Assembly (NCBI GenBank): GCA_037045185.1
Contig: JBAOHQ010000008.1
Span: 558,001-622,000 of the forward strand
Reading direction: 5' to 3'
Source: JAKOUY01 sp037045185
GTDB taxonomy: Bacteria; Actinomycetota; Acidimicrobiia; Acidimicrobiales; Ilumatobacteraceae
Length of the DNA: 64,000 nucleotides
The translations under genes and the position numbers were made by a program. How positions within the stretch are numbered: position 1 is the stretch's first letter; every line of letters starts with the position of its first letter. Of the stretch, positions 54,189 through 62,280 are shown piece after piece. Under the pieces are notes generated by a model. The model was not told the DNA's origin. It did no database searches and was given only the letters and a program-made list of their open reading frames with translations.

Positions 54189-54767
54189 TCAGAACGTCCG
54201 TCGGCGGCGCAGCTTGGCACGGGTCGGGCCGACCCAGGCACGCATCACCACGCCGAACATCACCGAGCTCACCAGCACCCTCGGCAGCAGCGGGATCGCC
54301 ATCAGCGTGGGGGCCACGATCAGCGACATCAGCAGCGACAACGGGTACACCCAGGCCAGGTCGCCCGCCACCCGCCGCCAGAACGGCCGCTTCGGCTCGG
54401 CCACCTGCGGGGCCTGGAACCAGCTCTCCACGCCCACCGTGCGGCTCAGCCGCTCCGACACCACGTACGCCGCCCCCCGCTCCATCAGCTGCGCCCGCTC
54501 CTCGGACCGCTCCCAGTTGCGCAGGGACACGCCGTCGGCGAAGCGGAACACCGTCTGATACGCGCCGCCGTCCCGGCCGGGGTGCAAGACGGTGGCCCCC
54601 AGGCAGCCGGGCGCCTCCAGCACCGTGCTGACCACTTCGGACTGCCAGCGCAGGAACGCCGCCTCGTAGCCGGGGCGGATGTGCCGGGCGACAGTGATGG
54701 TCACCGGTTCGCCGGCGATGCGTGGCAGTTCGGCGGTCTCGAAGGATCCGGACAGCGGAATGGACAT
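54189..54767 (-). CDS. Antibiotic biosynthesis monooxygenase (ABM) domain protein with membrane tail
   Basis: 192 residues from ATG 54767. The N-terminal ferredoxin-like ABM domain (EPVTITVARHIRPGYEAAFL, GCLGATVLHPGRDGGAYQTV, FRFADGVSLRNWERSEER) is followed by two C-terminal hydrophobic helices (VYPLSLLMSLIVAPTLMAIP and VLVSSVMFGVVMRAWVG). This ABM-plus-two-helix layout is a recurrent uncharacterised family. TAGCGT lies 9 nt upstream; GTG at 54773 is an alternative start. 43 nt downstream of rsfS, possibly the same transcript. The reaction is unknown; ABM members include cofactor-free oxygenases and heme-degrading enzymes. Confidence 0.8.
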   Translation of the reverse strand: MSIPLSGSFETAELPRIAGEPVTITVARHIRPGYEAAFLRWQSEVVSTVLEAPGCLGATVLHPGRDGGAYQTVFRFADGVSLRNWERSEERAQLMERGAAYVVSERLSRTVGVESWFQAPQVAEPKRPFWRRVAGDLAWVYPLSLLMSLIVAPTLMAIPLLPRVLVSSVMFGVVMRAWVGPTRAKLRRRRTF

Positions 54768-54816
54768 GACCACACCACGCTAACGCGGCGTGTGGTGGCC
54801 CGAGCCGTGACGGTCC

Positions 54817-55173
54817 TCACACCCGCCAGTCGACCGACGGCACGTCCCGGTAGAGCCGCTCGATCTCGTAGTAGGCCCGCACTTCCTCGGTGAACACGTG
54901 GATGACCACGTCGCCGTAGTCCAGCAGCACCCACTGCAGCTCGCCGACGCCTTCCGAACGCACGGGCGAACGGCCGAGCTCCTGGCGGACCACCGCCTCG
55001 GCATGGTCGATCAACGTCTTGACCAGCCGGCGGTTGGACGCCGAGGCGATGACGAAGAACTCGGTGATCCCAAGCACGTCGCCCACCTGCAGCACACGCA
55101 CGTCCTCGGCCTTCTTGTCGTCGGCGGCGCGAGCGGCCACGACCGCCAGCGCTCGGGCATCGGCGGCGCTCAT
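54817..55173 (-). CDS. rsfS: Ribosomal silencing factor RsfS
   Basis: 118 residues, MSAADARALAVVAARAADDK. RsfS/DUF143 core: VRVLQVGDVLGITEFFVIAS, ASNRRLVKTLIDHAEAVV, GVGELQWVLLDYGDVVIHVF and YYEIERLYRDVPSVDW. It binds L14 of the 50S subunit and blocks 30S joining in slow growth. The ATG overlaps the upstream LCP-like stop. nadD-(LCP-like)-rsfS is a conserved actinobacterial arrangement. Confidence 0.95.
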   Translation of the reverse strand: MSAADARALAVVAARAADDKKAEDVRVLQVGDVLGITEFFVIASASNRRLVKTLIDHAEAVVRQELGRSPVRSEGVGELQWVLLDYGDVVIHVFTEEVRAYYEIERLYRDVPSVDWRV

Positions 55174-56480
55174 TCGCCTGGATCCGTCGAGGCGCTGGTG
55201 CCCGGCACGGATTGCGGATCCGGCCGCTGCGGCGTCAGGTCGAGGAACCCCTTGCCCAGTTCCACCAGGACGTCGATGCCCTCGATGGGCGTCTCGGCCT
55301 TTCCGAACTCGACCTTGCCGAACAGCGGGTTGGACGTCGCCAGCCGATCCCGGTCCCGCTCGGCGTAGATGTACACCACCGTCTCGGCGCGAGGCGGGGC
55401 GTTGGTCAACTGCACGCGGGTCACGTTGCCACCCAGGTAGAGGATCAGCGCAATCGCGTCCATCACCCGTGACTCGGCGCCGAGCGGCGCCGTCAGGCTG
55501 TAGTTCAAGCCGGGCGAGGGTGTGGACATGTTCGCCGGGGCGATGGAGCCAAACACCAGGAGCGCCGCGGCGATATCGACGATCTCGAAGGTCAACGGCT
55601 CGGCTGCCGGGTCGAGCGTGGTCTCGGTGGACGCGTCGCCCACCGCGTCCTCTACCGCCGTCCCTTCCGTCACCGCAGCCGCAACGGACGAGGTGGCGGT
55701 GCCTAACACCTTGGAGTCCAGCGGCCCGCGCAGCACCCGCGCCAGCAGGCTCGCCATGTCCGTGACCGGCGGGGCGGGCGGCGTGGTGACGGCCGAATCC
55801 GGCGTGGTGCCCGAGGTGGCGGGCGGCGTGGCGGCCACTCGCGCCGACACGGTCGCAGCCAGCGAGTCGAGCACCGCGGCGACGTTTCCAGCGCGGCTGG
55901 CGTTGGTTCCCCGCCCCGGACTGGCCAGCACCGCGGCAAGCTCGTCGGCAGTCAGGTCGTGCTCACCCTGCTGCAGCGTGACCTCTCCGCCGTCGGCCGC
56001 GGACGTGACGTCGTTGGGCAGATCCACCGTCAGCGGGACGAGCGCCTCGAGGCGGCTCGCCACGTCCCCTGGCGACGAGACCAGCACGGTGTCGAACGAC
56101 AATCGCAGGGCGGACTCGACCGTCAGCACAAGCGCCTCCTCGCCGTCACGGGCGTAGACGTCGGCGAACGAGTCAGGCGCAGTGGCCTCTGCCGGGCTGG
56201 CGTACGTGGGAATCGACACGACGTGGCCGCCGTCCTGGTTGGGACGGGCAACCACCACGTAGAGCCCGCCGAGGGTCCCGTCGGGCGCCCTCATGATCCA
56301 CAGTCCCGTCGGGGTCGCCGGCAGCACCTGGAAGGTGCGGGTGACGTCCTTGCCGGCGGTGTACCGGCGGATGCCGCGGTAGCCGATGACCCCGAGGATC
56401 GCCGCAGCCACCAGGGCCACCGCCAGCATGCTGGCCAGGACGGCCGTGGCCCCCTGGCGACGCCTGCCGGCCACGTTCAC
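55170..56480 (-). CDS. LCP/LytR-like membrane protein with LytR C-terminal domain, catalytically degenerate
   Basis: 436 residues from GTG 56480, overlapping the nadD stop. One N-terminal helix (VLASMLAVALVAAAILGVIG), an extracytoplasmic LCP-like region (WIMRAPDGTLGGLYVVVARP, HVVSIPTYASP, SFADVYARDGEEALVLTVES) and a C-terminal LytR_C-type domain (PLTFEIVDIAAALLVFGSIA; VQLTNAPPRAETVVYIYAER). Active LCP ligases, which attach glycopolymers to peptidoglycan, carry an SIPRD-type Arg; here the equivalent reads SIPTYAS, so that Arg is missing. A structural or regulatory envelope role is more likely than ligase activity. Confidence 0.75.
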   Translation of the reverse strand: MNVAGRRRQGATAVLASMLAVALVAAAILGVIGYRGIRRYTAGKDVTRTFQVLPATPTGLWIMRAPDGTLGGLYVVVARPNQDGGHVVSIPTYASPAEATAPDSFADVYARDGEEALVLTVESALRLSFDTVLVSSPGDVASRLEALVPLTVDLPNDVTSAADGGEVTLQQGEHDLTADELAAVLASPGRGTNASRAGNVAAVLDSLAATVSARVAATPPATSGTTPDSAVTTPPAPPVTDMASLLARVLRGPLDSKVLGTATSSVAAAVTEGTAVEDAVGDASTETTLDPAAEPLTFEIVDIAAALLVFGSIAPANMSTPSPGLNYSLTAPLGAESRVMDAIALILYLGGNVTRVQLTNAPPRAETVVYIYAERDRDRLATSNPLFGKVEFGKAETPIEGIDVLVELGKGFLDLTPQRPDPQSVPGTSASTDPGE

Positions 56481-57064
56481 GCCGCCGTCCCGTAGAGATT
56501 GCGGTCACGGATCACATCGAGCACTGGTTCGGTCAGCAGGTAGTCGAGCGGCCGGCCGTCGACGAAGCGAGCGCGCAGATCGGTGCTGGACACGTCGAGG
56601 TGCGGCACTTCGACGTGGACCCACTCGAAATCGGAGGGAAGCTCGACCGGCGCGCCCGGGCGGTCCACCACCACCAGCGTCGACGCCGCGGCCACCTCCT
56701 CATAGCGCTCCCAGGTGGTGAAGCGTGCGGCGGCGTCGTCGCCCACGATGGTGAACAGTTCGGCGCCCGGGTGCTGAGCGGACAGCTCCGCCAGGGTGTC
56801 GGCGGTGTAGCTCGGACCCTCGCGGTCCAGCTCCAACCGACCCGCCGACAGGCCCTCCACGTCACCGACGGCAGCGCGCACCATGGCAAAGCGGCCCTCG
56901 GCATCGGAGATCTGGCGGCTGCCCGCCTTCTGCCACGGCACGTGGGCCACCATCAGGATCACGTCGTCCAGGCGCAGGGCGTGGCGGACGTTGACGGCCG
57001 TCACCAGGTGGCCGACGTGGGGCGGGTCGAAGGTTCCTCCGAACAGACCGATCCGCGCTGGCAC
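56477..57064 (-). CDS. nadD: Nicotinate-nucleotide adenylyltransferase
   Basis: 195 residues from GTG 57064 (VPARIGLFGGTFDPPHVGHL), 8 nt after TACACT. Nucleotidyltransferase signatures: GGTFDPPHVGH (GxFxPxHxxH equivalent), VILMVAHVPWQK, FTIVGDDAAARFTTWERYEE and the ISSTDLR-type motif as VPHLDVSSTDLRARFVDGRP. Converts nicotinate mononucleotide to deamido-NAD in NAD biosynthesis. First gene of nadD-LCP-like-rsfS. The open frame upstream of this GTG is non-conserved and is rejected as part of the gene. Confidence 0.95.
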   Translation of the reverse strand: MPARIGLFGGTFDPPHVGHLVTAVNVRHALRLDDVILMVAHVPWQKAGSRQISDAEGRFAMVRAAVGDVEGLSAGRLELDREGPSYTADTLAELSAQHPGAELFTIVGDDAAARFTTWERYEEVAAASTLVVVDRPGAPVELPSDFEWVHVEVPHLDVSSTDLRARFVDGRPLDYLLTEPVLDVIRDRNLYGTAA

Positions 57065-57149
57065 GGCGGGAGAGTGTAGATGGCCGGGGGCCGGGAACGC
57101 CCTGCGCGCCGCCCGCACTGTGGCGCGCGGCCACGCGGCGAGAAAGTTC

Positions 57150-57178
57150 GTGACGTAGGGAGGCGGATGTAGTACTGT
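57150..57178 (+). promoter_or_regulatory. Candidate promoter of the sigma factor gene
   Basis: GTGACG (57150-57155), a 17-nt spacer, then TACTGT (57173-57178). This would give a 5' untranslated region of about 145 nt before ATG 57329, unlike the leaderless starts common elsewhere, which hints at post-transcriptional control. Weak -35. Confidence 0.4.
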
Positions 57179-57328
57179 GACACGTCCCCGAAAACAACCC
57201 CCTGTGAACGTCTCCACCCCCGGCGGACGGCGGACCGGCTCTCGCAAGCAGTGACATCGGACACACTGACTCGGTTCACCGCTGGAAGCGGAATAGTTCA
57301 ACCACTGTACGAAGTTGAGTGACGCATC

Positions 57329-58156
57329 ATGAATGATTCGATTGGTCTGTATCTGAACGATATCGGCAAGGTCTCCCTGTTGAACGCCGAGGAGGAGCGG
57401 GAGCTGTCCCGTGCGATCGAGGCCGGCCACGACGCCGCCGAGCGCCTCGCCAATGGCGAGAAGGGTGCCGCGCTGAAGGCCGCCGTGGCCGGCGCCGCCC
57501 ACGCCAAGGACCGGTTCATCCGCTCCAACCTGCGCCTCGTGGTCTCCATCGCCCGCCGCTACCCGCTGCCCCAGGGCATGGACCTGCTGGACCTCATCCA
57601 GGAGGGCAACCTCGGCCTCGAGCACGCCGTCGACAAGTTCGACTGGCGCCGTGGCTTCAAGTTCTCCACCTACGCCACCTTCTGGATCCGCCAGGCCATC
57701 GGCCGGGCCCTGGACCAGAAGGCCAGCCTGATCCGCATCCCCGGTGACCGCTCGGCCAGCCTGCGCGCCGCGCTGCGCCAGGCCAGCGGTGACGGTGAGA
57801 CCCTCGATCTGGGCAACGCCGAACTGCACCGCCTCACCACCCCGGTGTCGCTGGACAAGACCATCGGCGACGACGGCGATGCCACCCTCGGTGACCTGAT
57901 GGCCAACGACGACGGCACCCCAGAAGACGCCGTCATGGCCATGGTCGACAGCGACCTGCTCGACGAACTGCTGGGTACGCTCGACAGCCGGGCGCGCTAC
58001 GCGGTCGAGGCCCGCTTCGGGCTAATGGACGGCGAGCGCAAGAGCTTCCGCGAGGTGGGCGAGCACCTTGGCGTCACCGCCGAGGCCGCCCGCCGGCTAG
58101 TCAGCCGGGCCGTCGCCGGGCTGCGTGAGGACGCCGCCCGAATCCTGGCCGTCTGA
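57329..58156 (+). CDS. RNA polymerase sigma-70 family factor, short non-ECF type
   Basis: 275 residues. Region 1.2 SIGLYLNDIGKVSLLNAEEE, regions 2.1-2.4 KDRFIRSNLRLVVSIARRYP, MDLLDLIQEGNLGLEHAVDK and FKFSTYATFWIRQAIGRALD, and region 4 ALDSRARYAV-type helices with SFREVGEHLGVTAEAARRLV. Region 3.0 begins IRIPGDRSASL but region 3.1 is much shortened compared with SigA/RpoD, and region 1.1 is absent. It therefore looks like a group 2/3 factor derived from a SigA-like ancestor. Followed by a clear terminator. Confidence 0.9.
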   Translation: MNDSIGLYLNDIGKVSLLNAEEERELSRAIEAGHDAAERLANGEKGAALKAAVAGAAHAKDRFIRSNLRLVVSIARRYPLPQGMDLLDLIQEGNLGLEHAVDKFDWRRGFKFSTYATFWIRQAIGRALDQKASLIRIPGDRSASLRAALRQASGDGETLDLGNAELHRLTTPVSLDKTIGDDGDATLGDLMANDDGTPEDAVMAMVDSDLLDELLGTLDSRARYAVEARFGLMDGERKSFREVGEHLGVTAEAARRLVSRAVAGLREDAARILAV

Positions 58157-58183
58157 CCCGCCAGCACCGTCCTCCCCCACAGG

Positions 58184-58219
58184 GCCCCGCAGCACACGCT
58201 GCGGGGCGCCGGTGTTTTT
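58184..58219 (+). terminator. Rho-independent terminator after the sigma factor
   Basis: Perfect 10-bp stem GCCCCGCAGC/GCTGCGGGGC with ACAC loop at 58184-58207, followed after 7 nt by five T (58215-58219). The most canonical intrinsic terminator in the window. Confidence 0.85.
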
Positions 58220-58260
58220 CGGCCATGGTCGGCACGGGGCGCGCCGTTAGGCTCAACCGG

Positions 58261-59613
58261 GTGAAGGATTGGAGCCCCAGCACCTGGCAGGCGATGCCCG
58301 CGCTGCAACAGCCGGAGTGGCCTGACACCGCCGACTTGGATCGTGCCCTCAAGCAGGTGGCCTCCTATCCCCCGCTGATTTTCGCCGGCGAGGCCCGGGC
58401 CCTGCGCGCCAGCCTGGCCCAGGTCGCGGCCGGCAACGCCTTCCTGCTCCAGGCCGGCGATTGTGCCGAGAGCTTCGAGGAGTTCTCGGCGGTGAACATC
58501 CGCGAAAAGCTGCGCGTCATCCTGCAGATGGCCGTCGTGCTCACCTATTCGCTCGGTGTCCCGGTGGTCAAGGTCGGGCGCATCGCCGGGCAGTTCGCCA
58601 AGCCGCGCTCCAGCCCCTTCGAGACCATTGGTGACCTCGAGCTGCCCAGCTTCCGTGGACACATCGTCAATGCTGCTGCCCCCACCGAGGCGGCGAGAAT
58701 CCCCGACCCCGACCGCCTCGTCCAGGCGTATCACCAGGCGGCGTCCACCCTGAACCTGCTGCGGGCCTTCACCAAGGGCGGCTTCGCCGATCTCGGTCGG
58801 GTCCACGCCTGGACCCAGGAGTTCGTGGCCAGCAGCCCCGAGGGCCAGCAGTACGAGAAGTTGGCCGAGGAGATCGAGCGCGCCCTGCGCTTCATGCGCG
58901 CCTGCGGGGTGGACATCGAGGCCACGCACAACCTCCACGAGGTGGACGTGTACACCAGCCACGAAGCCCTGCTGCTCGGCTTCGAGGAGGCGCTGACTCG
59001 CCAGGACACCCTCACCGGTGGCTGGTACGACTGCTCGGCGCACATGCTGTGGATCGGTGAGCGGACCCGCCAGGTAGACGGCGCCCACGTCGAGTTCCTG
59101 CGCGGCGTGGGCAACCCGATCGGCTGCAAGGTCGGGCCGTCGATGGAGGGCGCCGACCTCCTCGAACTGTGCGAAGCGCTCAACCCCACCCGTGAACCCG
59201 GCCGGCTGACCCTGATCACCCGGATGGGCGCCGACCGGATCGAGGCCGGGTTGCGCCCGCTGCTGGCGGCCGTGCGTGACGCCGGCCACCCCGTGGTGTG
59301 GGTCTGCGACCCGATGCACGGCAACACCATCACCAGCCAGTCCGGGCGCAAGACTCGTGACTTCGAGGCCATCTGCGCCGAGATCGACGGCTTCGTGCGC
59401 GCCCACCATGCCGAGGGCACGTGGCCGGGTGGCATCCACATCGAGCTCACCGGCGACAACGTGACCGAATGCACTGGCGGCACCGACAAGATCCTCGACT
59501 CCCAGCTCGACGATCGCTACGAGACCGTCTGCGACCCACGGCTGAACGGTCGCCAGAGCCTCGACCTGGCGTTCCACGTCGCCGAGATGTTCCGCTCCAG
59601 CGGCCTCGTCTGA
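58261..59613 (+). CDS. 3-deoxy-7-phosphoheptulonate (DAHP) synthase, class II
   Basis: 450 residues from GTG 58261, 7 nt after TAGGCT. Class II (plant/AroAII) features: WSPSTWQAMPALQQPEWPD, FAGEARALRASLAQVAAGNA, FLLQAGDCAESFEEFSAVNI, GRIAGQFAKPRSSPFE, YDCSAHMLWIGERTRQVDGA, GCKVGPSMEGADLLELCEAL, VWVCDPMHGNTITSQSGRKT and ELTGDNVTECTGGTDKI. First step of the shikimate pathway: condensation of PEP and erythrose 4-phosphate. Length compares with M. tuberculosis AroG (462). Confidence 0.96.
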   Translation: MKDWSPSTWQAMPALQQPEWPDTADLDRALKQVASYPPLIFAGEARALRASLAQVAAGNAFLLQAGDCAESFEEFSAVNIREKLRVILQMAVVLTYSLGVPVVKVGRIAGQFAKPRSSPFETIGDLELPSFRGHIVNAAAPTEAARIPDPDRLVQAYHQAASTLNLLRAFTKGGFADLGRVHAWTQEFVASSPEGQQYEKLAEEIERALRFMRACGVDIEATHNLHEVDVYTSHEALLLGFEEALTRQDTLTGGWYDCSAHMLWIGERTRQVDGAHVEFLRGVGNPIGCKVGPSMEGADLLELCEALNPTREPGRLTLITRMGADRIEAGLRPLLAAVRDAGHPVVWVCDPMHGNTITSQSGRKTRDFEAICAEIDGFVRAHHAEGTWPGGIHIELTGDNVTECTGGTDKILDSQLDDRYETVCDPRLNGRQSLDLAFHVAEMFRSSGLV

Positions 59614-59631
59614 GCCGCACGGGGCCTGGTC

Positions 59632-60471
59632 GTGCTGGAGAGCATCGGCCGCTGGCCCGTCACCACCGCCGCTGCGGCCGTGGTGCGACCGGGCGGTGTC
59701 GTCGAGACCGCCGGCGACGTCCACGCCGTGTTCGAGCTGGCGTCGGTCACCAAGCCGCTGGTCGCCCTGGCAACGCTGATCGCCGTCGAGGAGGGCACGG
59801 TCACCCTCGACGACCCGCTCGATCCGGCCATCGCCGGGCACGGCGTCACCCTTCGCCATCTGCTCGCCCATGCCAGCGGGCTGCCGTTCGAGGGTGACAC
59901 GCCGGTGGCCAATCCGGGCGCCAGGCGGATCTACAGCAACACCGGATTCACCCGCATCGCCACCGTGGTGGAGGCCGCGGCTCAGATGCCGATGACCGAG
60001 TACCTCGCTGAGGCCGTCTGCGCCCCGCTGCGGATGACCGCCACCCGGTTGGTGGGCGGCGCCGCAGCCGGCGCGGTGAGCAGCGTCGACGACCTGTGCC
60101 GGTTCGCCGCCGAGTTGCTGGCGCCAACGCTGGTGTCACAGGACTCGCTTGACGAGTTTGGGCGTGTCCAGTTCCCCGGCCTTGCCGGGGTCGTCCCGGG
60201 CATCGGACGGTTCGATCCGTGTGACTGGGGACTGGGTGTCGAGCTGAAGGGCGCCAAACGGCCGCACTGGATGGGCACGCTGAACTCCCCGGCCACGTTT
60301 GGACACTTCGGCGGGTCCGGTACCTTTCTGTGGGTGGATGTGGGGGCACCGGTCTCAGTGGTCGCGTTGACCGACCGTCCCTTCGCCACGTGGGCCGACG
60401 AGGCACTTCGCCTGTGGCCGGCGCTGAGCGACGACGTGCTCGCCGAGATGTCCCGCGGACGTGCCGGATGA
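59632..60471 (+). CDS. Serine hydrolase, beta-lactamase/DD-peptidase family (class C-like)
   Basis: 279 residues from GTG 59632. Active-site motifs: SxxK in FELASVTKPLVALATLIAVE, YxN in ARRIYSNTGFTRIATVVEA, and a terminal HxG-like ATFGHFGGSGTFLWVDVGA. LRHLLAHASGLPFEG is typical of the family. No signal peptide, so a cytoplasmic esterase or transferase is more likely than a cell-wall enzyme. Starts 18 nt after the DAHP synthase and overlaps the next gene (ATGA), suggesting one transcript. Substrate unknown. Confidence 0.85.
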   Translation: MLESIGRWPVTTAAAAVVRPGGVVETAGDVHAVFELASVTKPLVALATLIAVEEGTVTLDDPLDPAIAGHGVTLRHLLAHASGLPFEGDTPVANPGARRIYSNTGFTRIATVVEAAAQMPMTEYLAEAVCAPLRMTATRLVGGAAAGAVSSVDDLCRFAAELLAPTLVSQDSLDEFGRVQFPGLAGVVPGIGRFDPCDWGLGVELKGAKRPHWMGTLNSPATFGHFGGSGTFLWVDVGAPVSVVALTDRPFATWADEALRLWPALSDDVLAEMSRGRAG

Positions 60472-60914
60472 GCTTCACCGCTGGCGACCGGGTGCGCTGG
60501 GAGCGCACCGGCGACGACGGCCTGCCCTTGGTGCACTACGGATTCGTCGGCGGGCAGGGCGCCCCCGGCGGCCCCGTGGTGGTGATGCTCGACGGAGAGA
60601 TCAGCGGCAAGGTCATCCCGGCGGCGGAACTGCACACGGTCACGCTGGACAACCTGGAGCTCGTGCTTCACGGCGCCGACCTGGTCGACGACCCCGCCCT
60701 GCGGCGCGGCCTGCTGGCCCTGTGGGAGGCCGAGGTGGACAACGCCGGTCTTGCCGTGGAGGGCCTCGGGCCGGTGGCGCACTGCTCGTGCACCGGGTCG
60801 AGCTGGCCGCTGGCGCAGCTGTTCAGCTGCGGTGACCGCTACGTGGTCCACGCCTACCAACTGCCCGACGAACCCGATTTCGTCAGGGTGCGCGCCAACC
60901 GTCACGACGTCTGA
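60468..60914 (+). CDS. Hypothetical protein coupled to the serine hydrolase
   Basis: 148 residues from ATG 60468, which overlaps the preceding stop. MSFTAGDRVRWERTGDDGLP, then VVVMLDGEISGKVIPAAELH suggests a small beta-rich (SH3-like) N-terminal part; NLELVLHGADLVDDPALRRG is helical. Two Cys cluster in AHCSCTGSSWPLAQLFSCGD. No family recognised. Codon use and overlap indicate a real gene. Convergent with the thiolase. Confidence 0.7.
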   Translation: MSFTAGDRVRWERTGDDGLPLVHYGFVGGQGAPGGPVVVMLDGEISGKVIPAAELHTVTLDNLELVLHGADLVDDPALRRGLLALWEAEVDNAGLAVEGLGPVAHCSCTGSSWPLAQLFSCGDRYVVHAYQLPDEPDFVRVRANRHDV

Positions 60915-60921
60915 GCGTCCA

Positions 60922-60936
60922 CCGGTCGGTGACCGG
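60922..60936. terminator. Small hairpin between convergent genes
   Basis: 6-bp stem CCGGTC/GACCGG with a 3-nt loop in the 24-bp gap between the hypothetical gene and the thiolase stop. Plausible but weak bidirectional terminator. Confidence 0.35.
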
Positions 60937-60938
60937 CG

Positions 60939-62141
60939 TCAGGACAGGCGCTCCACGATCATGGCCATGCCCTGACCGCCACCGACGCACATCGTCTCCA
61001 GGCCGTAACGCTTGTCACGCGCCTGCAGCCCGTGGATCAGGGTGGTCATGATGCGTGCGCCGGTCTGGCCGAACGGGTGACCGAGGGCGATCGCCCCGCC
61101 GTGGACGTTCAGCTTGTCCATCGAGATCCCCAACTCTCGCGCCGACGGCACGACCTGGGCGGCGAAGGCCTCGTTGATCTCCACCAGGTCGATGTCGTCG
61201 ATGGTCAGGCCGGCGCGGCGCAGTGCCTGGCGGCTGGCATCGATCGGCCCCAACCCCATGATCTCGGGGTCCAGGGCGCTGACCCCGCTGGACACCACCC
61301 GGGCCAGCGGCGTGATGCCGAGGGCCTTGGCCTTGGCGTCGCTCATCACCATCACGGCCGCGGCGCCGTCGTTCAGCGGGCAGGCGTTGCCCGCGGTGAC
61401 CCGGCCGTCGGGGCGGAACACCGGCTTCAGCCCGGCCAGGCCCTCGAGGGTCGTGCTCGGCCGCGGGCAGTCGTCGGCGCTGACCACGGTGCCGTCCTCC
61501 AGGGTGACCGGCGTGATCTCGTCGGCGAAGAAGCCACTGTCGATGGCCTCGCCGGCGCGCTGCTGAGACTGCAGGGCGAAGGCGTCCATCTCCTCCCGGC
61601 TGACGTCGGAGTACTCGGCGACGTTCTCGGCGGTCTGGCCCATGGCGATGTACACGTCCGGCAGCCCCGCCGCCGGCGTCCACGACGGCTGCCCGCCTTG
61701 GGCGCGCAGCTTGGTGCGCTCCCCCGCCTCGGCGAAGGTTGCGCTGGGGGCCGTGTCGCTGGCGCCGGCGAAGAACCGGCTCACGGTCTCCACCCCGGCG
61801 GCGATGAAGCAGTCGCCCTCGCCGGCCTTGATGGCGTGGGCGGCCATGCGAATGGTCTGCAGGCTGGACGAGCAGTAGCGGTTCACCGTGGTGCCGGGCA
61901 CGCCATCCAGGCCCGACAGGATCGCCACGACACGGCCCATGTTGAACCCGGCCTCGCCCGCCGGCTGGGCACAGCCGATCATCAGGTCCTCGATCTGGTC
62001 GGCCGAGACCTGCGGCACCTTGGCAACCAGGGCGCGCACGATCTGCGCGGCCAGGGTGTCTGGGCGCATCGTGGTGAGGGAGCCCTTGTTGGCCCGGCCG
62101 ATCGGGCTGCGGGCGGTGGCGACGATGACGGCTTCGGACAT
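60939..62141 (-). CDS. Acetyl-CoA acetyltransferase/thiolase
   Basis: 400 residues, MSEAVIVATARSPIGRANKG. Thiolase motifs: nucleophilic Cys in TTVNRYCSSSLQTIRMAAHA, NEAFAAQVVPSARELG, the His in GGAIALGHPFGQTGARIMTT and the second Cys in ETMCVGGGQGMAMIVE. Catalyses thiolytic cleavage of 3-ketoacyl-CoA or the reverse condensation; beta-oxidation (FadA/AtoB type) is most likely. A strong AGGAGGAT site precedes the ATG, unlike the leaderless genes. Divergent from the P450 across a 139-bp region with a long inverted repeat, so both may answer to one lipid-responsive regulator. Confidence 0.93.
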   Translation of the reverse strand: MSEAVIVATARSPIGRANKGSLTTMRPDTLAAQIVRALVAKVPQVSADQIEDLMIGCAQPAGEAGFNMGRVVAILSGLDGVPGTTVNRYCSSSLQTIRMAAHAIKAGEGDCFIAAGVETVSRFFAGASDTAPSATFAEAGERTKLRAQGGQPSWTPAAGLPDVYIAMGQTAENVAEYSDVSREEMDAFALQSQQRAGEAIDSGFFADEITPVTLEDGTVVSADDCPRPSTTLEGLAGLKPVFRPDGRVTAGNACPLNDGAAAVMVMSDAKAKALGITPLARVVSSGVSALDPEIMGLGPIDASRQALRRAGLTIDDIDLVEINEAFAAQVVPSARELGISMDKLNVHGGAIALGHPFGQTGARIMTTLIHGLQARDKRYGLETMCVGGGQGMAMIVERLS

Positions 62142-62208
62142 GGATCCTCCTCGAAGATGGGCGACCGCATGCTACCCACTGGTAACCACGCCCGACGGAT
62201 CCGCACCT

Positions 62209-62260
62209 CGCTTTCATGAGGATGATTGCGGCAGCATCGGCAAACTTCCTCATGAAAGCG
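62209..62260. promoter_or_regulatory. 14-bp-arm inverted repeat between thiolase and P450
   Basis: CGCTTTCATGAGGA (62209-62222) and TCCTCATGAAAGCG (62247-62260) are exact reverse complements, 24 nt apart. Each arm contains the smaller palindrome TCATGA. The right arm ends 8 bp before the P450 -10 (62269-62274) and so covers its -35. Centre-to-centre spacing of 38 bp is compatible with two dimers bound on the divergent promoters. Confidence 0.65.
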
Positions 62261-62268
62261 GCGGTTCG

Positions 62269-62274
62269 TACAGT
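62269..62274 (+). promoter_or_regulatory. Leaderless -10 of the P450 gene
   Basis: TACAGT ends 6 nt before the ATG at 62281, matching the leaderless layout seen across the window; this supports the ATG start even though the frame breaks 30 codons later. Confidence 0.5.
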
Positions 62275-62280
62275 GGGGGC

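Noticed and set aside
57065..57829. Extended N-terminus for nadD reaching into the sigma gene
   Set aside because: The extra residues are non-conserved and the GTG at 57064 has a leaderless -10 and the canonical GLFGGTFDPPH start.
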